Assembly (NCBI GenBank): GCA_024760505.1
Contig: CP058931.1
Span: forward strand, 744,001 to 808,000
DNA from: Nitrospira sp.
GTDB taxonomy: Bacteria; Nitrospirota; Nitrospiria; Nitrospirales; UBA8639
Direction of reading: 5' to 3'
DNA: 64,000 bases
The notes under the pieces were generated by a model that was not told the origin of the DNA, searched no databases, and saw only the letters and a program-made list of their open reading frames with translations. The position numbers and the translations under genes were made by a program. Within the stretch, counting starts at the first letter, position 1. Every line of letters begins with the position of its first letter. Positions 36,078 through 46,219 of the stretch are shown here, piece after piece.

Positions 36078-36511
36078 TTTAAAAAAAACCTCGTCCTCTG
36101 CCGACATCCGACGTACTTATGGCTAGAGAATCAAAAGGACGTTTTGGGGATACCCTGCTTTCTTGGCTGGGGAGATACATCTTCGCTGGATCTTGTTGTC
36201 ATCACCTCATCCCTTGGGGGAAACGTCCTGACTGAACAGACAGGACACCTCCTGCTTATAAATAAGTCGGGCTAAAGTCCACATAATTTGAACGTGTTTT
36301 GATGTCCAGCTTTAGCCACCTTTACCATCTGTGGGAAGTCTCCGTGGGGTAAAACTGCCCTATTCCTTCTCCATCACACCGCCTTTGAAATTATTGAAAG
36401 AAGAGAATACAGTAAATCCCCTCTGGTAAAGCTCCCTCCGATCGAGGAGACTCGGTCTTTGCTTTACTAAGGATAGAAAGCTCTAAGCCTTTCTGGAACA
36501 GGTCGTCCACC
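36078..36511. other. Intergenic region with weak inverted repeat
   Basis: About 430 bp with no gene. An inverted repeat GGCTAAAG (36270-36277) / CTTTAGCC (36310-36317) is present; no clear promoter was seen. Confidence 0.4.
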
Positions 36512-36883
36512 ATGCAACGCATTCTCCTTGTTGATGATCATGAGATGGCCCGGAAAGCCATGAAACATTTTCTTGAGCACCATGGGTATGCCTGCGAGGA
36601 AACCGAACACGGGGCCGCCGCCCTGGCTAGGTTGGAGGAAGGACCGAGCATAGATCTCATCGTTTCCGATAACCACATGCCGGTCATGATCGGCATGGAC
36701 TTACTCGTCCAGGTGAAAGCCAACCCTCGTTTCGGCTCCACCCCTTTCATTCTGTATTCGGGAAATATCACCGACGAGATGTACCAACGGGCAATTGAGG
36801 CGGGAGCTCTGGCCGTCCTCAACAAACCGTACAATTTTCCAGATTTTGTCGCGATGGTCAATGAGGCCCTCAAAACACAGTAA
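36512..36883 (+). CDS. Single-domain response regulator
   Basis: 123 residues, a bare receiver domain. D8-D9 acidic pocket, phospho-acceptor D53 in L-I-V-S-D-N-H-M-P, switch residue S83 in L-Y-S-G-N, and K105 in N-K-P-Y. No output domain, so it acts by binding a partner, like CheY or Spo0F types. No histidine kinase is adjacent. It resembles the regulator at 61548-61919, with which it shares the unusual S-D-x-H-M-P-V and S-G-N-x-T segments, indicating paralogy. Confidence 0.92.
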   Translation: MQRILLVDDHEMARKAMKHFLEHHGYACEETEHGAAALARLEEGPSIDLIVSDNHMPVMIGMDLLVQVKANPRFGSTPFILYSGNITDEMYQRAIEAGALAVLNKPYNFPDFVAMVNEALKTQ

Positions 36884-37145
36884 ATCGTGGAGAGGGCACT
36901 CCCGGCGTTCGTCATCTTTAAAAGGTTGCGAGAACTCAGCTTGTCCGTGAGGTACCAGGTCTCACAGAGAAGATACTTTCAGCCTGGAAGCCGGCCCCTT
37001 TGAAGTATGAGGAGAGGAGGGTACCGTCAAAAGAATTCGATCGAAGCACCAATACGTTACCGGAAGGGATCTATGAAACATGCTCTGAAACATGGTCAAC
37101 CATCCGCATTCACGAGCCACAAAGACAATCACGCCACAGGACGTG

Positions 37146-39320
37146 TCATGGCGCCACCACTTGAAAGAGATTGCTGTAGTCGTCTGTCCAGAGGATTTCT
37201 TCGAGTGATCGCCAGGGTGCAATCCGGAAATTGACGAAGGGGTCTCTTAAAAACGCCTGATTGTTCGTGACCAGGATCCAATCACTATAGCTATTCCCCT
37301 TCTCAGGGTCAGCCACGTCCTTGATCCAGAGCGCCTGTTTGTGAAACCCTCGGGCCAGGGCGCGGACCACGGGGCTGAAGTCAAAGTGACGATTCGAGAT
37401 ATGGAGGGCGAGGATCCCGTCGGGTTGTAAATGCTCCCAGTAGAGAGCAAAGGCCTCCCTCGTCAGCAGGTGCACCGGAATGCCGTCCCCACTGAAGGCA
37501 TCCACCGCTAAAATATCGAACTGCTGTCGATGTCCGTTCTCCAATTCCCGCTCGAGAGAAATTCGTCCATCTCCAAGGACAACCTGCTGGGATCCCTTGG
37601 CTTCTTTGAGAAACGTGAAGTACTCCCTGGCCATTCGATCCACCTCAGGATTGATTTCATAAAATCGATACGTATCCCCGGGCCGGGCATACACTGCGGT
37701 GGTGCCAACCCCCAACCCGATGTTCCCAACACGCAAGCCCCCTTCCCCTTTTCTGTCCTTAAGCGTGTTCAACTTGAGTTGTTGAGGATGACGGCTGATG
37801 GCTAAGCTGATTCCACTGAATGGCCCGTAATAGGCAGTGGGGTATGAGTGCCGGGGGGGAGTCAGGAATTGCCTGCCATGGTTGATGCGACCGTGATAGA
37901 GGAAACGGCTGGCGGACTTCGTCCCTTTGTCAGTCTCCTTTATTCGCAGGACACCATAAAAATTACGCGATGTCAGGATAGTACTCGCTTGCTGCTCGAG
38001 AATATGCAGTGCCAGAAAACCTGCAAGAGTGGCAATTCCCCCAACAAACACAACCCTCTCCGACCAGAACATGAGTGGCGATCTGAGTGGATTCCTTGTC
38101 CGAAACAGGCAGATTCCCAGGAGCATCATTGTGGCCACCAGCCCAAAATGAAATTCCCAGTATCCTTGAAAAAGAACGGGTGCGACCAGGTTGACAAACA
38201 CCCCACCCAACGCTCCCCCCAACGCGACCATGAGATAGAAGGATGTGAGAAATCTGGCGGGAGGCTTCAAGCGAGCCAGTTCCCCGTGGCACACCATGCA
38301 GCAGGCAAAGAGGACGGCCGAATAGATGAAAATCTGGAGGTAGAGATTGATCTCCGTCTCGGCATATTCCTGGTGCAGCAGGTAGACGACTGCGGAGAGC
38401 AATACCAGCAACACAGGCACCCAGATCCGTCGGTCGTACCATCGCGGGCGATCGAAACACAGAATGAAGGAGATAAGGTAGAGAACCAGCGGGAGGACCC
38501 AAAGAAACGGGATGACCGCGATATCCCGACAAATCTGATTCGTGCTTGCGAGGAGGACCACTGATCCGCAGGCAGCGAGGGCGAGGGTCAGAAGACTCTC
38601 AGGCCAAGGCGGCTTCGTGTCTGGTCGATACTCAGGATTTTCTGAGAATCCACTCCTCGTGGCAAACCGAAATAGCGGTCTGGCCCCCCAGGCACACATG
38701 ACCGCGTACAGGCCGTACCCGCCAGACCAGAAGAGGGTCTGCGTGCGCAACCCCAGTTGCGGCTCGATAAAAAAAGGATAGGAGACCAATCCCAAGAGTG
38801 AGCCCAGATTCGATAAGGCGAAAAGCCGATAGGGTGACACAGTGGGATGGACTCGATTGAACCAATGTTGCAGGAGAGGGCCAGAGGCCGATATGAGGAG
38901 AAACGGCACCCCAATGGTCACCATGAGAAGGAGAATAATCGTCAGCATCGGATTTTGTGTGCCATCCGGCTTCCATCCATCCCCTGGGGTGATAGGGAGA
39001 AAAACCAGAGAACACACCACCAGACCCAGGTGAATCAGCGCCTGGTGCCGAGGGGAGAGGTAGCTTGCGAGAAGATGGGCATAGGCATACCCGACCAGAA
39101 GAAAGACCTGGAAGAAGAGCATGCACGTCGTCCAGACCGCCGGGGTGCCTCCAAACCAGGGAAGAATATACCTGGCGATGATGGGCTCTACTTGAAACAG
39201 CAGAAAGGCACTGAGAAAGATCGCAACGGCATACGGAAGGACAGACACCTGGGACATTTTTGGTGGGAAGGAAGTCATGGCCTTCATGTTGACAGGCGGT
39301 GGGGATGGGGCATTGTTCAT
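37146..39320 (-). CDS. Membrane protein fused to spermidine-synthase-like domain
   Basis: 724 residues. The N-terminal ~470 residues hold 10 or more hydrophobic helices (for example A-V-A-I-F-L-S-A-F-L-L-F-Q) of the MFS-like type; the C-terminal part contains an aminopropyltransferase/SAM-binding fold with G-N-I-G-L-G-V-G-T-T-A-V-Y and Y-E-I-N-P-E-V and D-A-F-S-G-D-G-I-P-V-H-L-L-T. Such MFS/spermidine-synthase fusions are widespread; their substrate is unknown. ATG at 39320 gives a 24-residue polar leader; a later in-frame ATG at 39288 or 39276 is possible. Confidence 0.85.
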   Translation of the reverse strand: MNNAPSPPPVNMKAMTSFPPKMSQVSVLPYAVAIFLSAFLLFQVEPIIARYILPWFGGTPAVWTTCMLFFQVFLLVGYAYAHLLASYLSPRHQALIHLGLVVCSLVFLPITPGDGWKPDGTQNPMLTIILLLMVTIGVPFLLISASGPLLQHWFNRVHPTVSPYRLFALSNLGSLLGLVSYPFFIEPQLGLRTQTLFWSGGYGLYAVMCAWGARPLFRFATRSGFSENPEYRPDTKPPWPESLLTLALAACGSVVLLASTNQICRDIAVIPFLWVLPLVLYLISFILCFDRPRWYDRRIWVPVLLVLLSAVVYLLHQEYAETEINLYLQIFIYSAVLFACCMVCHGELARLKPPARFLTSFYLMVALGGALGGVFVNLVAPVLFQGYWEFHFGLVATMMLLGICLFRTRNPLRSPLMFWSERVVFVGGIATLAGFLALHILEQQASTILTSRNFYGVLRIKETDKGTKSASRFLYHGRINHGRQFLTPPRHSYPTAYYGPFSGISLAISRHPQQLKLNTLKDRKGEGGLRVGNIGLGVGTTAVYARPGDTYRFYEINPEVDRMAREYFTFLKEAKGSQQVVLGDGRISLERELENGHRQQFDILAVDAFSGDGIPVHLLTREAFALYWEHLQPDGILALHISNRHFDFSPVVRALARGFHKQALWIKDVADPEKGNSYSDWILVTNNQAFLRDPFVNFRIAPWRSLEEILWTDDYSNLFQVVAP

Positions 39321-39630
39321 ACACTCAGCCGATTTTGCATGGTCATTGCGGGATTAGTACTACCCTGGATCTCACACTGCCGGGTATCAACTCTTCATTC
39401 GGTTCAAATCCATGCACTCGATCCACCCTGTAACGCGTTGAGCATCGAGCCGGTGTGCCCCGTGAGACCGGAACCAATACTCTATCTGCGTGCTCCGCCA
39501 AGCCCTATCCTATAAAACAAATGGGTAAAAGTCGGGCATCATACTATCCTTTTTCTAGACAATCCACGCTCCACAGGTCCAATGTGGCACATTTGGATTA
39601 GGCCAAACATTCCAACTGCTGCATTTTGAC
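39321..39630. other. Intergenic stretch, no gene seen
   Basis: About 310 bp between the fusion gene and the RRM-protein terminator. No repeat or gene recognised. Confidence 0.4.
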
Positions 39631-39666
39631 AAAAAAAGGGAGAGATCATATTGATCTCTCCCTTTT
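39631..39666 (-). terminator. Terminator of RNA-binding protein gene
   Basis: A near-perfect palindrome: GGGAGAGATCA and TGATCTCTCCC with a 3-nt centre and flanking AAAAAAA / TTTT, so it can work on the minus strand with a T-run after the stem. It lies 23 bp beyond the RRM stop codon. Confidence 0.85.
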
Positions 39667-39688
39667 CTGAAACGTATTGGTGTTCTGG

Positions 39689-40015
39689 TTAGAACCGGCT
39701 GCGACGTTTATCGCCACCAAAATCTCCACCGCCACCACCACCGTATCCTCCACCACCCGTGCGTGGAGCTTGGGGTTTAGCTTCGTTGACCGTCAATGTG
39801 CGGCCACCAAACTCGGTAGAGTTCAGGGCTGAAATCGCGGCTTGCGCTTCCTCTCCCGAAGACATTTCGACAAATCCGAACCCGCGCGATTGGCCGGTGA
39901 ACTTGTCGCTGATGACATTGGCTGACTCGACGGTGCCGTGTGCCGAAAACAAGTCGGTTAATTCTGCTTGAGTCGCGGAATACGGCAACCCACCTACATA
40001 CAATTTTGAACCCAT
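39689..40015 (-). CDS. RRM-type RNA-binding protein
   Basis: 108 residues. A single RNA recognition motif covers residues 3-80: RNP2 L-Y-V-G-G-L (5-10) and RNP1 R-G-F-G-F-V-E-M (about 44-51). The C-terminal tail is glycine-rich (G-G-G-G-Y-G-G-G-G-G-G-D-F-G-G) ending R-R-S-R-F. Such small glycine-rich RRM proteins are common in cyanobacteria and other bacteria and often relate to cold or RNA handling; the exact role is not readable. It has its own terminator. Confidence 0.93.
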   Translation of the reverse strand: MGSKLYVGGLPYSATQAELTDLFSAHGTVESANVISDKFTGQSRGFGFVEMSSGEEAQAAISALNSTEFGGRTLTVNEAKPQAPRTGGGGYGGGGGGDFGGDKRRSRF

Positions 40016-40659
40016 GGGGGTCCTCCTTTTGAAAAATGATATTGTCTTAGGCTCGAGAAAGGGTAAAACCTGGAGAAGGAGTAGGCCGCGGACGCTGCAT
40101 TCATGCGACAGTGGACAGACACTTTCGAGTTATCTCTCGGGCAAAACAACACCGGTTACGGGCTTTGGTAATTTGATTGCTCATCGCCAAGCCCTAGGCG
40201 TTAAGTTCTTTCAAACTAGCACAAGAGAAGGGAAGAAGATAGCCAATTCCAGTAAGAGGGAACGGAAAATTTTTATTGAAATATGGGCCTGGCTCTGAGC
40301 ATTGAGGCGAGAAGGTCTTTTTCTTTAGCATTTTCAGCATTCTACGAGAAAGCCAACCCTTCCTGGCAGGAAAGTGCAGTGTGGAAACACGCCAGAAATA
40401 CAGTTTCCAAACCGGAATTTCCCATCGGCTTCCATGCTGATTTTCCCCGGAATTCCGAAACGGTCAGGCTGTTCCCAGCCAGATTTGACGGATTTCGCCC
40501 CAGTTACCCTGGCTTGAATGCCGATTTGTCGTTGTAAAGAGAGGGGGATTTGGTACATTTTTTAACGAGACGAGGGGGATAAATATTCAATTGGCTTTCC
40601 ATGATGGAATGAAGTCACAGATACCGCATTCACATTAGAAACCTGGGGGAAATCTACTG
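40016..40659. other. Intergenic stretch, possible decayed insertion sequence
   Basis: About 640 bp. No convincing gene. Part of it (about 40420-40540) has the look of the degenerate flank that often remains after insertion elements, but I could not assign it to a family. Confidence 0.35.
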
Positions 40660-41637
40660 CTAGACACCTTGGAGCTCCTGCTCATAACAATTCCAAATAC
40701 GAAGGGCATAATACAGGGGAGCGTGATCATTGAAACAATCAATGGGTATGTCACTAAACTCGCCATTGGACCATTGATTCATCACCTCACGAAGAAGTTG
40801 AACCTGGCCTCCCACACCACGCTGTACCCTTTCCAACATGGAGGGATTATCGAAAAGCTTACCGGTTTCATCGATGTATTTAAGAAGACCGACATGTTCA
40901 TAACGACCCCACTTCATCAGGTTCAACGCATTGGGACCCCAGAGTGGTATTCGAGCGACCACATCGTTATTGTTCACAAATCGATACCCACTGACATAAA
41001 AATCCCTCGCAAAGCCCTCATCCCCTACCAGCGGAGACCCAAAGGTGTAGAGTCCTTGCACATCCCCATAACGGTCGGCAGCTAATGTCGCCAGAGCCGC
41101 ACCAAGACTATGGCCGGTAAACCAAAAAGTGCGAGCCGTCTTTTCCCCTTTCAATCTATCTAAATACGACTTGAGGGGTTCCCACACTTCGTCCAACGCC
41201 ATTTTAAAGCCCTCATGCACAGACCCACCCTGACCAGATACGATTAACCGAAATTTTCCGTCCGTCCACAAATCCTTTACGACCTGACGCCACATCTCAC
41301 CAGGGAGTTTACCTCCTACCGGTTTCAGCACCTGCGTGCCGCGAAAGGCCACAATCACAACATTCTGATTGTGTGCCACATAGCATTGGGTACTTCCACC
41401 AATGCTAAAAGGCTGCTTGCCTTCCACTGTCAAGCCGGCCTTTGTGTATTGAGGAATAGCAAATTCCCTTTCGGCATATGCCAACAAGGCGGCCTCCGCC
41501 AACCACCAGGCATTCACCAGTTGAAAGCTTTGAGACCTAAACCTGAACGGATGTTGGCTGGCGTCGGCAAAATATATATGGTTCAAATTTGGAGGTAACA
41601 CCACCTCTATATTTGGACCAGGAATAATCTTTGGCAT
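40660..41637 (-). CDS. Lipase (class 3, alpha/beta hydrolase)
   Basis: 325 residues. The class-3 lipase nucleophile elbow F-T-G-H-S177-L-G is present, with D225 in N-N-D-V-V-A-R-I-P and H305 in N-D-H-A-P-L-Y-Y completing the Ser-Asp-His triad. An F-R-G-T motif near residue 99 is the family's oxyanion-region mark. There is no obvious signal peptide, so it is cytoplasmic or exported by another route. It should hydrolyse acylglycerols or esters; the substrate is unknown. It stands alone. Confidence 0.9.
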   Translation of the reverse strand: MPKIIPGPNIEVVLPPNLNHIYFADASQHPFRFRSQSFQLVNAWWLAEAALLAYAEREFAIPQYTKAGLTVEGKQPFSIGGSTQCYVAHNQNVVIVAFRGTQVLKPVGGKLPGEMWRQVVKDLWTDGKFRLIVSGQGGSVHEGFKMALDEVWEPLKSYLDRLKGEKTARTFWFTGHSLGAALATLAADRYGDVQGLYTFGSPLVGDEGFARDFYVSGYRFVNNNDVVARIPLWGPNALNLMKWGRYEHVGLLKYIDETGKLFDNPSMLERVQRGVGGQVQLLREVMNQWSNGEFSDIPIDCFNDHAPLYYALRIWNCYEQELQGV

Positions 41638-42185
41638 AGGCTTAGACTCCTTATGAACTGAACGTATGTTCCCATGTGATGGGAAACAGGGCCATTGCCA
41701 CAGAATGATTCCGAACGATGACGTTTACGATTTGCCCGTAGCAGGCATTGATGGAGGGAAAGTCGCACTCTACCGTGCATCCTTTAAGGAGAAGAGGGAA
41801 CGCTCCTTGAAGTTTGACCACAAACATCCCGATTGCTGCATTCAAATGAAGGACTAGAAAACTTTGGATTACTTCTCTTTCCCGCTGCTTGTGGCGCGAG
41901 TTTTTTCTTTAAACTGTGCCAACATTGTCAATGAAAAGCTAGACATGAAACGACTAAGAATCATGGATATGAGAGACCGGTCACAACGAGAATATGTCAT
42001 TCATCAACAGGACAAGGAACGGGGTCGGTCACAAAAGGTTTAGTGGTTAAACGGAATGGCGATCGAACACTATTCTTCAATCGCTTAGGAGGAACTTAAC
42101 CAAAGATACACTTCAGACCCATGTTGGCCCTCAACATACAAGTCCGTCTCCTAATTTTTTAAACACGCAACAATGCGGCATTCTC
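41638..42185. other. Intergenic stretch, nothing recognised
   Basis: About 550 bp between the lipase start and the next minus-strand gene end. Only short frames that look like chance. No repeat or RNA motif recognised. Confidence 0.4.
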
Positions 42186-42812
42186 TCAGCCCTTCGACAC
42201 ATCCTTCCCGGAATAGGCTGAATCCTGAAATACAACCCTCCTGCCCAAAGGCAAATCAAACGTGCCCGTGGCTGAAATCTGTCCCCCTTCGCTGTTTTCC
42301 GCCACAAATTGAAATGTTCCGGTAATATTACTATCACCGGAACCAGCACTATTAGGAGCGAAATCCTCTAAAGTAATGGTCCCCTCGGTATTGGATTGGT
42401 ATGAAATGGATCTTCCTCCTTCTACCATTTCAACCTGCACATCAAAATTTTCACCCACCCTCAAAGGATCGGGTGCCACCAAATCATAATGGCCAGGCTG
42501 GGCCTCACCAGGGACTCGAAGAATGATGAGAAACTCCCTTTTGTCATTCCTATCTGAATTGAGATTCGCAACCAAAAAGTAGCCGGGACGCACTCCAGTC
42601 ACGGGGTCCCCTTCCTTGGGGGGCAGATAGGTCACCACACCTGCCCCCGACACTTCACCACTCACAGATCCGGATAGGCTTGCGGTAAATCCTGACTGAT
42701 CCACCTTAGGCTCTTGGGAAGCAGGGTCAGTGGATGAGTCCGAACATCCACTGCTGACAAGCAACATAATCAAGGCCGCCGTTTGTACAAAAATCTGATA
42801 CATTGCTGGCAT
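42186..42812 (-). CDS. Putative lipoprotein with beta-rich domain
   Basis: 208 residues from ATG 42812, which has GGGAGGGA 4 bp upstream and starts a lipoprotein signal ending L-V-S-S-G-C; the longer frame to 42899 has a polar leader. The mature protein is Gly/Ser-rich and beta-rich, with alternating S-L-S-G-S-V-S-G-E-V-S-G-A-G and T-G-T-F-D-L-P-L-G-R-R-V-V-F-Q. No domain recognised. Likely anchored to the outer membrane. It lies 120 bp downstream of the DUF4168-type gene. Confidence 0.72.
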   Translation of the reverse strand: MPAMYQIFVQTAALIMLLVSSGCSDSSTDPASQEPKVDQSGFTASLSGSVSGEVSGAGVVTYLPPKEGDPVTGVRPGYFLVANLNSDRNDKREFLIILRVPGEAQPGHYDLVAPDPLRVGENFDVQVEMVEGGRSISYQSNTEGTITLEDFAPNSAGSGDSNITGTFQFVAENSEGGQISATGTFDLPLGRRVVFQDSAYSGKDVSKG

Positions 42813-42932
42813 GTGCTCCCTCCCATCTGAATGGACCCTTTTGCCTCTCCCACTCTGAGAAACCGGGTTTTTGTCGTTTAAGCCGTTAATCTTTATCAAA
42901 AAATCGAGTAGAGCGGGGATTATGACATTCCT

Positions 42933-43340
42933 TTACTGCGTTCGATTCAGTACCGTCATGAATTCTTCCTTGAGGGCCGGGTCATTTTGAATTGATTGAA
43001 AAATTGTATTGTAGTCCTTGATGGTCAATCCATGATCCGCCACGGCCTGACTCATCTTCCGGTTAGCCTCTTCTTGAAGAGCTTCACTTTTGGTTGGGTC
43101 ACCTGCCTGGATGATACGCTCTTTGTATGTCGTATGGATCTGGGAGATTTCCTTATAGGCTCCAGCAAAGGGTTCAAGATTCGGCCCAATCAATTCCTGC
43201 TGCATAGGTTGGGATTCAACTTTCTGAGGGTGGGCATTAATATTTTGCGCATGTACCACAGAAAGAAGTCCCAAGCCACATAGACTCGGAATCACTAGCA
43301 GCACACTCAATTTCTGTAAACTCGTTGCCATGGAATTCAT
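42933..43340 (-). CDS. Exported DUF4168-type protein
   Basis: 135 residues. Start ATG 43340 has AAGGAGAG 5 bp upstream. Signal peptide about 1-31 (ending V-V-H-A-Q). The C-terminal half resembles DUF4168: K-M-S-Q-A-V-A-D-H-G-L-T-I-K-D-Y-N-T-I-F with N-D-P-A-L-K-E. Function unknown for the family. The lipoprotein gene follows on the same strand. Confidence 0.75.
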   Translation of the reverse strand: MNSMATSLQKLSVLLVIPSLCGLGLLSVVHAQNINAHPQKVESQPMQQELIGPNLEPFAGAYKEISQIHTTYKERIIQAGDPTKSEALQEEANRKMSQAVADHGLTIKDYNTIFQSIQNDPALKEEFMTVLNRTQ

Positions 43341-44400
43341 ACCAGCTCTCCTTTGTTAGTTTGAATAAATATTCCCCAGCAAGCTGAGATCGAGTAACCA
43401 TTCATGTCAGGTCTTTTTATCTTTTCGAAACGGAAACGCCGCAAACTCAAGTAGGGGGTCTTCCGAAAAATCATTTCTTCGTCTCTTCTTCTAGAGCAAT
43501 AAATTGGATCAGAGAAACAAGAAATCTATTCATACCCGTATTTTTCATCCCATAATTTATAAGGCAAAAGCCAGGCCAAAACCAGCGGTCGAAGTGCGGA
43601 AGTACCGTTTTGTAAGGCATAACTTAAGTCATAGGCGCAAAATCCGCCTCGAGGGTTTCTTTTGGAGTGATCCTGATTTTTCTACAAGTAGCGTAGGGAA
43701 GACCCTACGAATACACATGAAAACCCTACAGTTTTAAAAAAATAAACCAGGAAGACCTGAATAGTCATTGAGATTGTACCCATTAAGAATTCATATCTTA
43801 TCCATTGACTTGGTCTTTTTGCTTTCGGACAGAGATCACCTTTGCGTGCATTCCATTGGTTGAAAACGATATTTTTGTCCTATTCACAAAGGGAAATCCC
43901 AAGTAGGTGTTGATATATCTCAAAGGGCATACAAGAAGGGATGGACCATGCTCGATCAATGACGCTAGGCAGAATATCAAATGATCTGAGATGGATTAAA
44001 CCACAAGCCCTATAACAATTTCTTAATCACGGACCCGGAGGACTCTTGAAATATAGCCCTTTCGGCTCGCATCTCTCGCGAACCTCTTTGCTCAGATTAT
44101 TTGATCAATAGAGCCATCACCGGAAAGTATGGGAAGGGCAGGCGATTTGATTATCGATTAATCCTTTTCGCAAGAAAATTACGACTGCAAATTATGGGGC
44201 TAATACCAGGCATGATTGAGGGGACAATCGGGAAAAACAGGAAGATGGTGAGTAGAATGCTTCAACCCGGTATATGCCCGAACGCGAAAAGCCCTTCTCC
44301 GCAACCCCCTCCTGGACCTGCCTGCAAACCACAGGGGAACGCTCTTCTTCAATTTCAGAGAGTACTTCACACTCGAACAACGAAGCAGGCCACGCGACGA
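43341..44400. other. 1-kb gap with hairpin and repeated CCCTAC
   Basis: About 1060 bp without a convincing gene; short frames present look like chance. Near 43.7 kb a hairpin CGTAGGG-AAGA-CCCTACG (43692-43709) is followed by another CCCTAC copy about 20 bp on. Such repeated sites upstream of the minus-strand DUF4168 gene could be regulatory. No RNA family recognised. Confidence 0.45.
43692..43709. promoter_or_regulatory. CGTAGGG/CCCTACG hairpin
   Basis: A perfect 7-bp inverted repeat with a 4-nt loop, with a third CCCTAC near 43726. Position 350 bp before the DUF4168 gene makes regulation possible but unproven. Confidence 0.35.
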
Positions 44401-45813
44401 CTAGGCGATAATTTCATAACACGGCTTGAAGTTCTGTTGATCGATTTTCATGCGGTGTTGATTGACGAAGGATTGCAGGAGCTCATCCATGAGTTTCATA
44501 ATCGTTGAATCCCCGTGTATGGTAAATGGCCCATTTTTTTCAATGGCATTGAGCACTTGGGACTTCACATGGCCGGCGACGATTCCTGAAAATGCCCGAC
44601 GCAAATTCGCAGCTAACATATGGATGGGTTGGTCGACATGGAGATCCAATTGCGCCATCGACTCATGTGTGGGCTCAAATGGTTTTTGAAATTCATGGTC
44701 GATGGTCAGATGCCAGTTGAAATAGAAGGCGTCATGGGTCCGTTTTCGAAATTCCCGGACACGTTGTATGCCTGTTGTCATTTCATAGGCCCCACGCTGA
44801 GGATCGTCAATGATGATTTGATATCGTTGCGCGGCTTGAGGTCCGAGCGTTTGCTTGATAAAGGTATCAATCGTTTCAAAATAGCTGGCACTGCCTTTGG
44901 GGCCGGTAAAGATAAGCGGAAAGGGCACCTCATTATTGTTTGGATGTAACAGGACGCCGAGCAGGTAAAGAATTTCTTCCAAGGTCCCCGCCCCGCCGGG
45001 AAACACGATAAACCCATGTCCGACACGAACAAACGCTTCAAGGCGTTTTTCAATATCCGGCAAGATGACCAGTTCATTCACAATGGGATTCGGAGCTTCA
45101 GCCGTAATGATGCCTGGTTCCGTGATGCCCAAATATCGCCCGTTTTTAATACGTTGTTTCGCGTGAGCAATCGTGGCTCCTTTCATCGGTCCCTTCATCG
45201 CCCCTGGCCCACAGCCCGTGCAAATATCCATGGAACGCAAGCCGAGTTGATGCCCCACTTCTTTCGTGTAACGATATTCGACCTCGCTGATCGAATGGCC
45301 GCCCCAGCACACCACCAAATGTGGATCCTCAACCGAATGAATGATTTCGGCGTTTCGTAAGATATGGAAAATCGCGTTGGTGATCCCATTGGATGTCGTT
45401 AAATCAAATTTTTTATTGTGCTGTATTTCGTTATGAACATAGATGATGTCACGTAGGACCGAAAAGAGATGCTCTTTAATCCCTTGAATAATCCTCCCAT
45501 CCACGAACGCACTGGCCGGAGCGTTGATGAGCTCAAGCTTCACTCCGCGATCCCGTTGCTCCAAGGCAATATCAAAATCTGCATAGCGGGCGAAAAAGGC
45601 TTTCGTGTCGTCCGTATCATTCCCACTCGTCAGAACCGCCAAGGCACTGCTTCTAAACAGTTCATGGAGGCCGCCCTCACTGGTCTCCCTGAGTTTCTCA
45701 ACTTCATGCTGCGACAGCATGTGCATTGAGGTATCGGGAGTGATGCTCACACTCACGCCCTGACCTGATGAGGATGTGCGCTTCAACGTCATGTACTCTC
45801 GATTGTTTTCCAT
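44401..45813 (-). CDS. ppnN: Nucleotide 5'-monophosphate nucleosidase PpnN
   Basis: 470 residues, close to the length of E. coli PpnN (YgdH). It cleaves purine (and pyrimidine) nucleotide monophosphates to base and ribose 5-phosphate. The LOG-type signature is present: G-H-G-F-I-V-F-P-G-G-A-G-T-L-E-E-I (about 266-282), with upstream C-T-G-C-G-P-G-A-M-K-G-P-M-K-G-A. The N- and C-terminal extensions distinguish PpnN from short LOG proteins. In E. coli PpnN is regulated by (p)ppGpp, which I do not infer here from sequence. The start ATG 45813 follows a GGAG about 15 bp upstream. Confidence 0.9.
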   Translation of the reverse strand: MENNREYMTLKRTSSSGQGVSVSITPDTSMHMLSQHEVEKLRETSEGGLHELFRSSALAVLTSGNDTDDTKAFFARYADFDIALEQRDRGVKLELINAPASAFVDGRIIQGIKEHLFSVLRDIIYVHNEIQHNKKFDLTTSNGITNAIFHILRNAEIIHSVEDPHLVVCWGGHSISEVEYRYTKEVGHQLGLRSMDICTGCGPGAMKGPMKGATIAHAKQRIKNGRYLGITEPGIITAEAPNPIVNELVILPDIEKRLEAFVRVGHGFIVFPGGAGTLEEILYLLGVLLHPNNNEVPFPLIFTGPKGSASYFETIDTFIKQTLGPQAAQRYQIIIDDPQRGAYEMTTGIQRVREFRKRTHDAFYFNWHLTIDHEFQKPFEPTHESMAQLDLHVDQPIHMLAANLRRAFSGIVAGHVKSQVLNAIEKNGPFTIHGDSTIMKLMDELLQSFVNQHRMKIDQQNFKPCYEIIA

Positions 45814-46219
45814 TCTTACGCCCTAGCTCCTAGTCAAATGAGAGCCCTTTTTGTGTGACCGGTGCCCAATGCTGATCATGAGGAAGGGGTCAATTTATCA
45901 CACCAACGTGTTCATGCTCTATGGCAATGTCAGAACACGCCCTATTGCGCGAATGAAATGGGAACGCACCCGGCAGAATATACCGTGCTACGATCATGAA
46001 AAGAATCTGGAAAATCCTGAGGGTATTCAGACGAACGCAGTGTTCGATATGATCACGAGGGGAGATCGAAATTCAGCACCTCTATACCAGGACTCTCTTC
46101 GGCTTTTGCGTTCCCTCCCTTTTGCCGTAACTTTTAAAAAGGTGCTCTCACTCCCCAAGCCATACCTTAACGAGTGTCATCGAAAAATAGGGCTCTTGTT
46201 TCAACAAGGAGAACACTGC
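45814..46219. other. Intergenic stretch before truncated globin
   Basis: About 400 bp. An upstream in-frame open region reaches 45851, but has no ribosome site and is treated as non-coding. Nothing else was recognised. Confidence 0.4.

Noticed and set aside
35200..36511. A ribosomally made peptide (RiPP) cluster around the SPASM remnant
   Set aside because: The radical SAM core is missing and no precursor or transporter gene is next to it.
40014..40537. Short frames in the gap after the RRM protein
   Set aside because: No ribosome site or domain; they look like chance openings.
44101..44508. 135-codon frame overlapping the end of ppnN
   Set aside because: No domain, overlaps a clear gene antisense and begins in a gap without a ribosome site.
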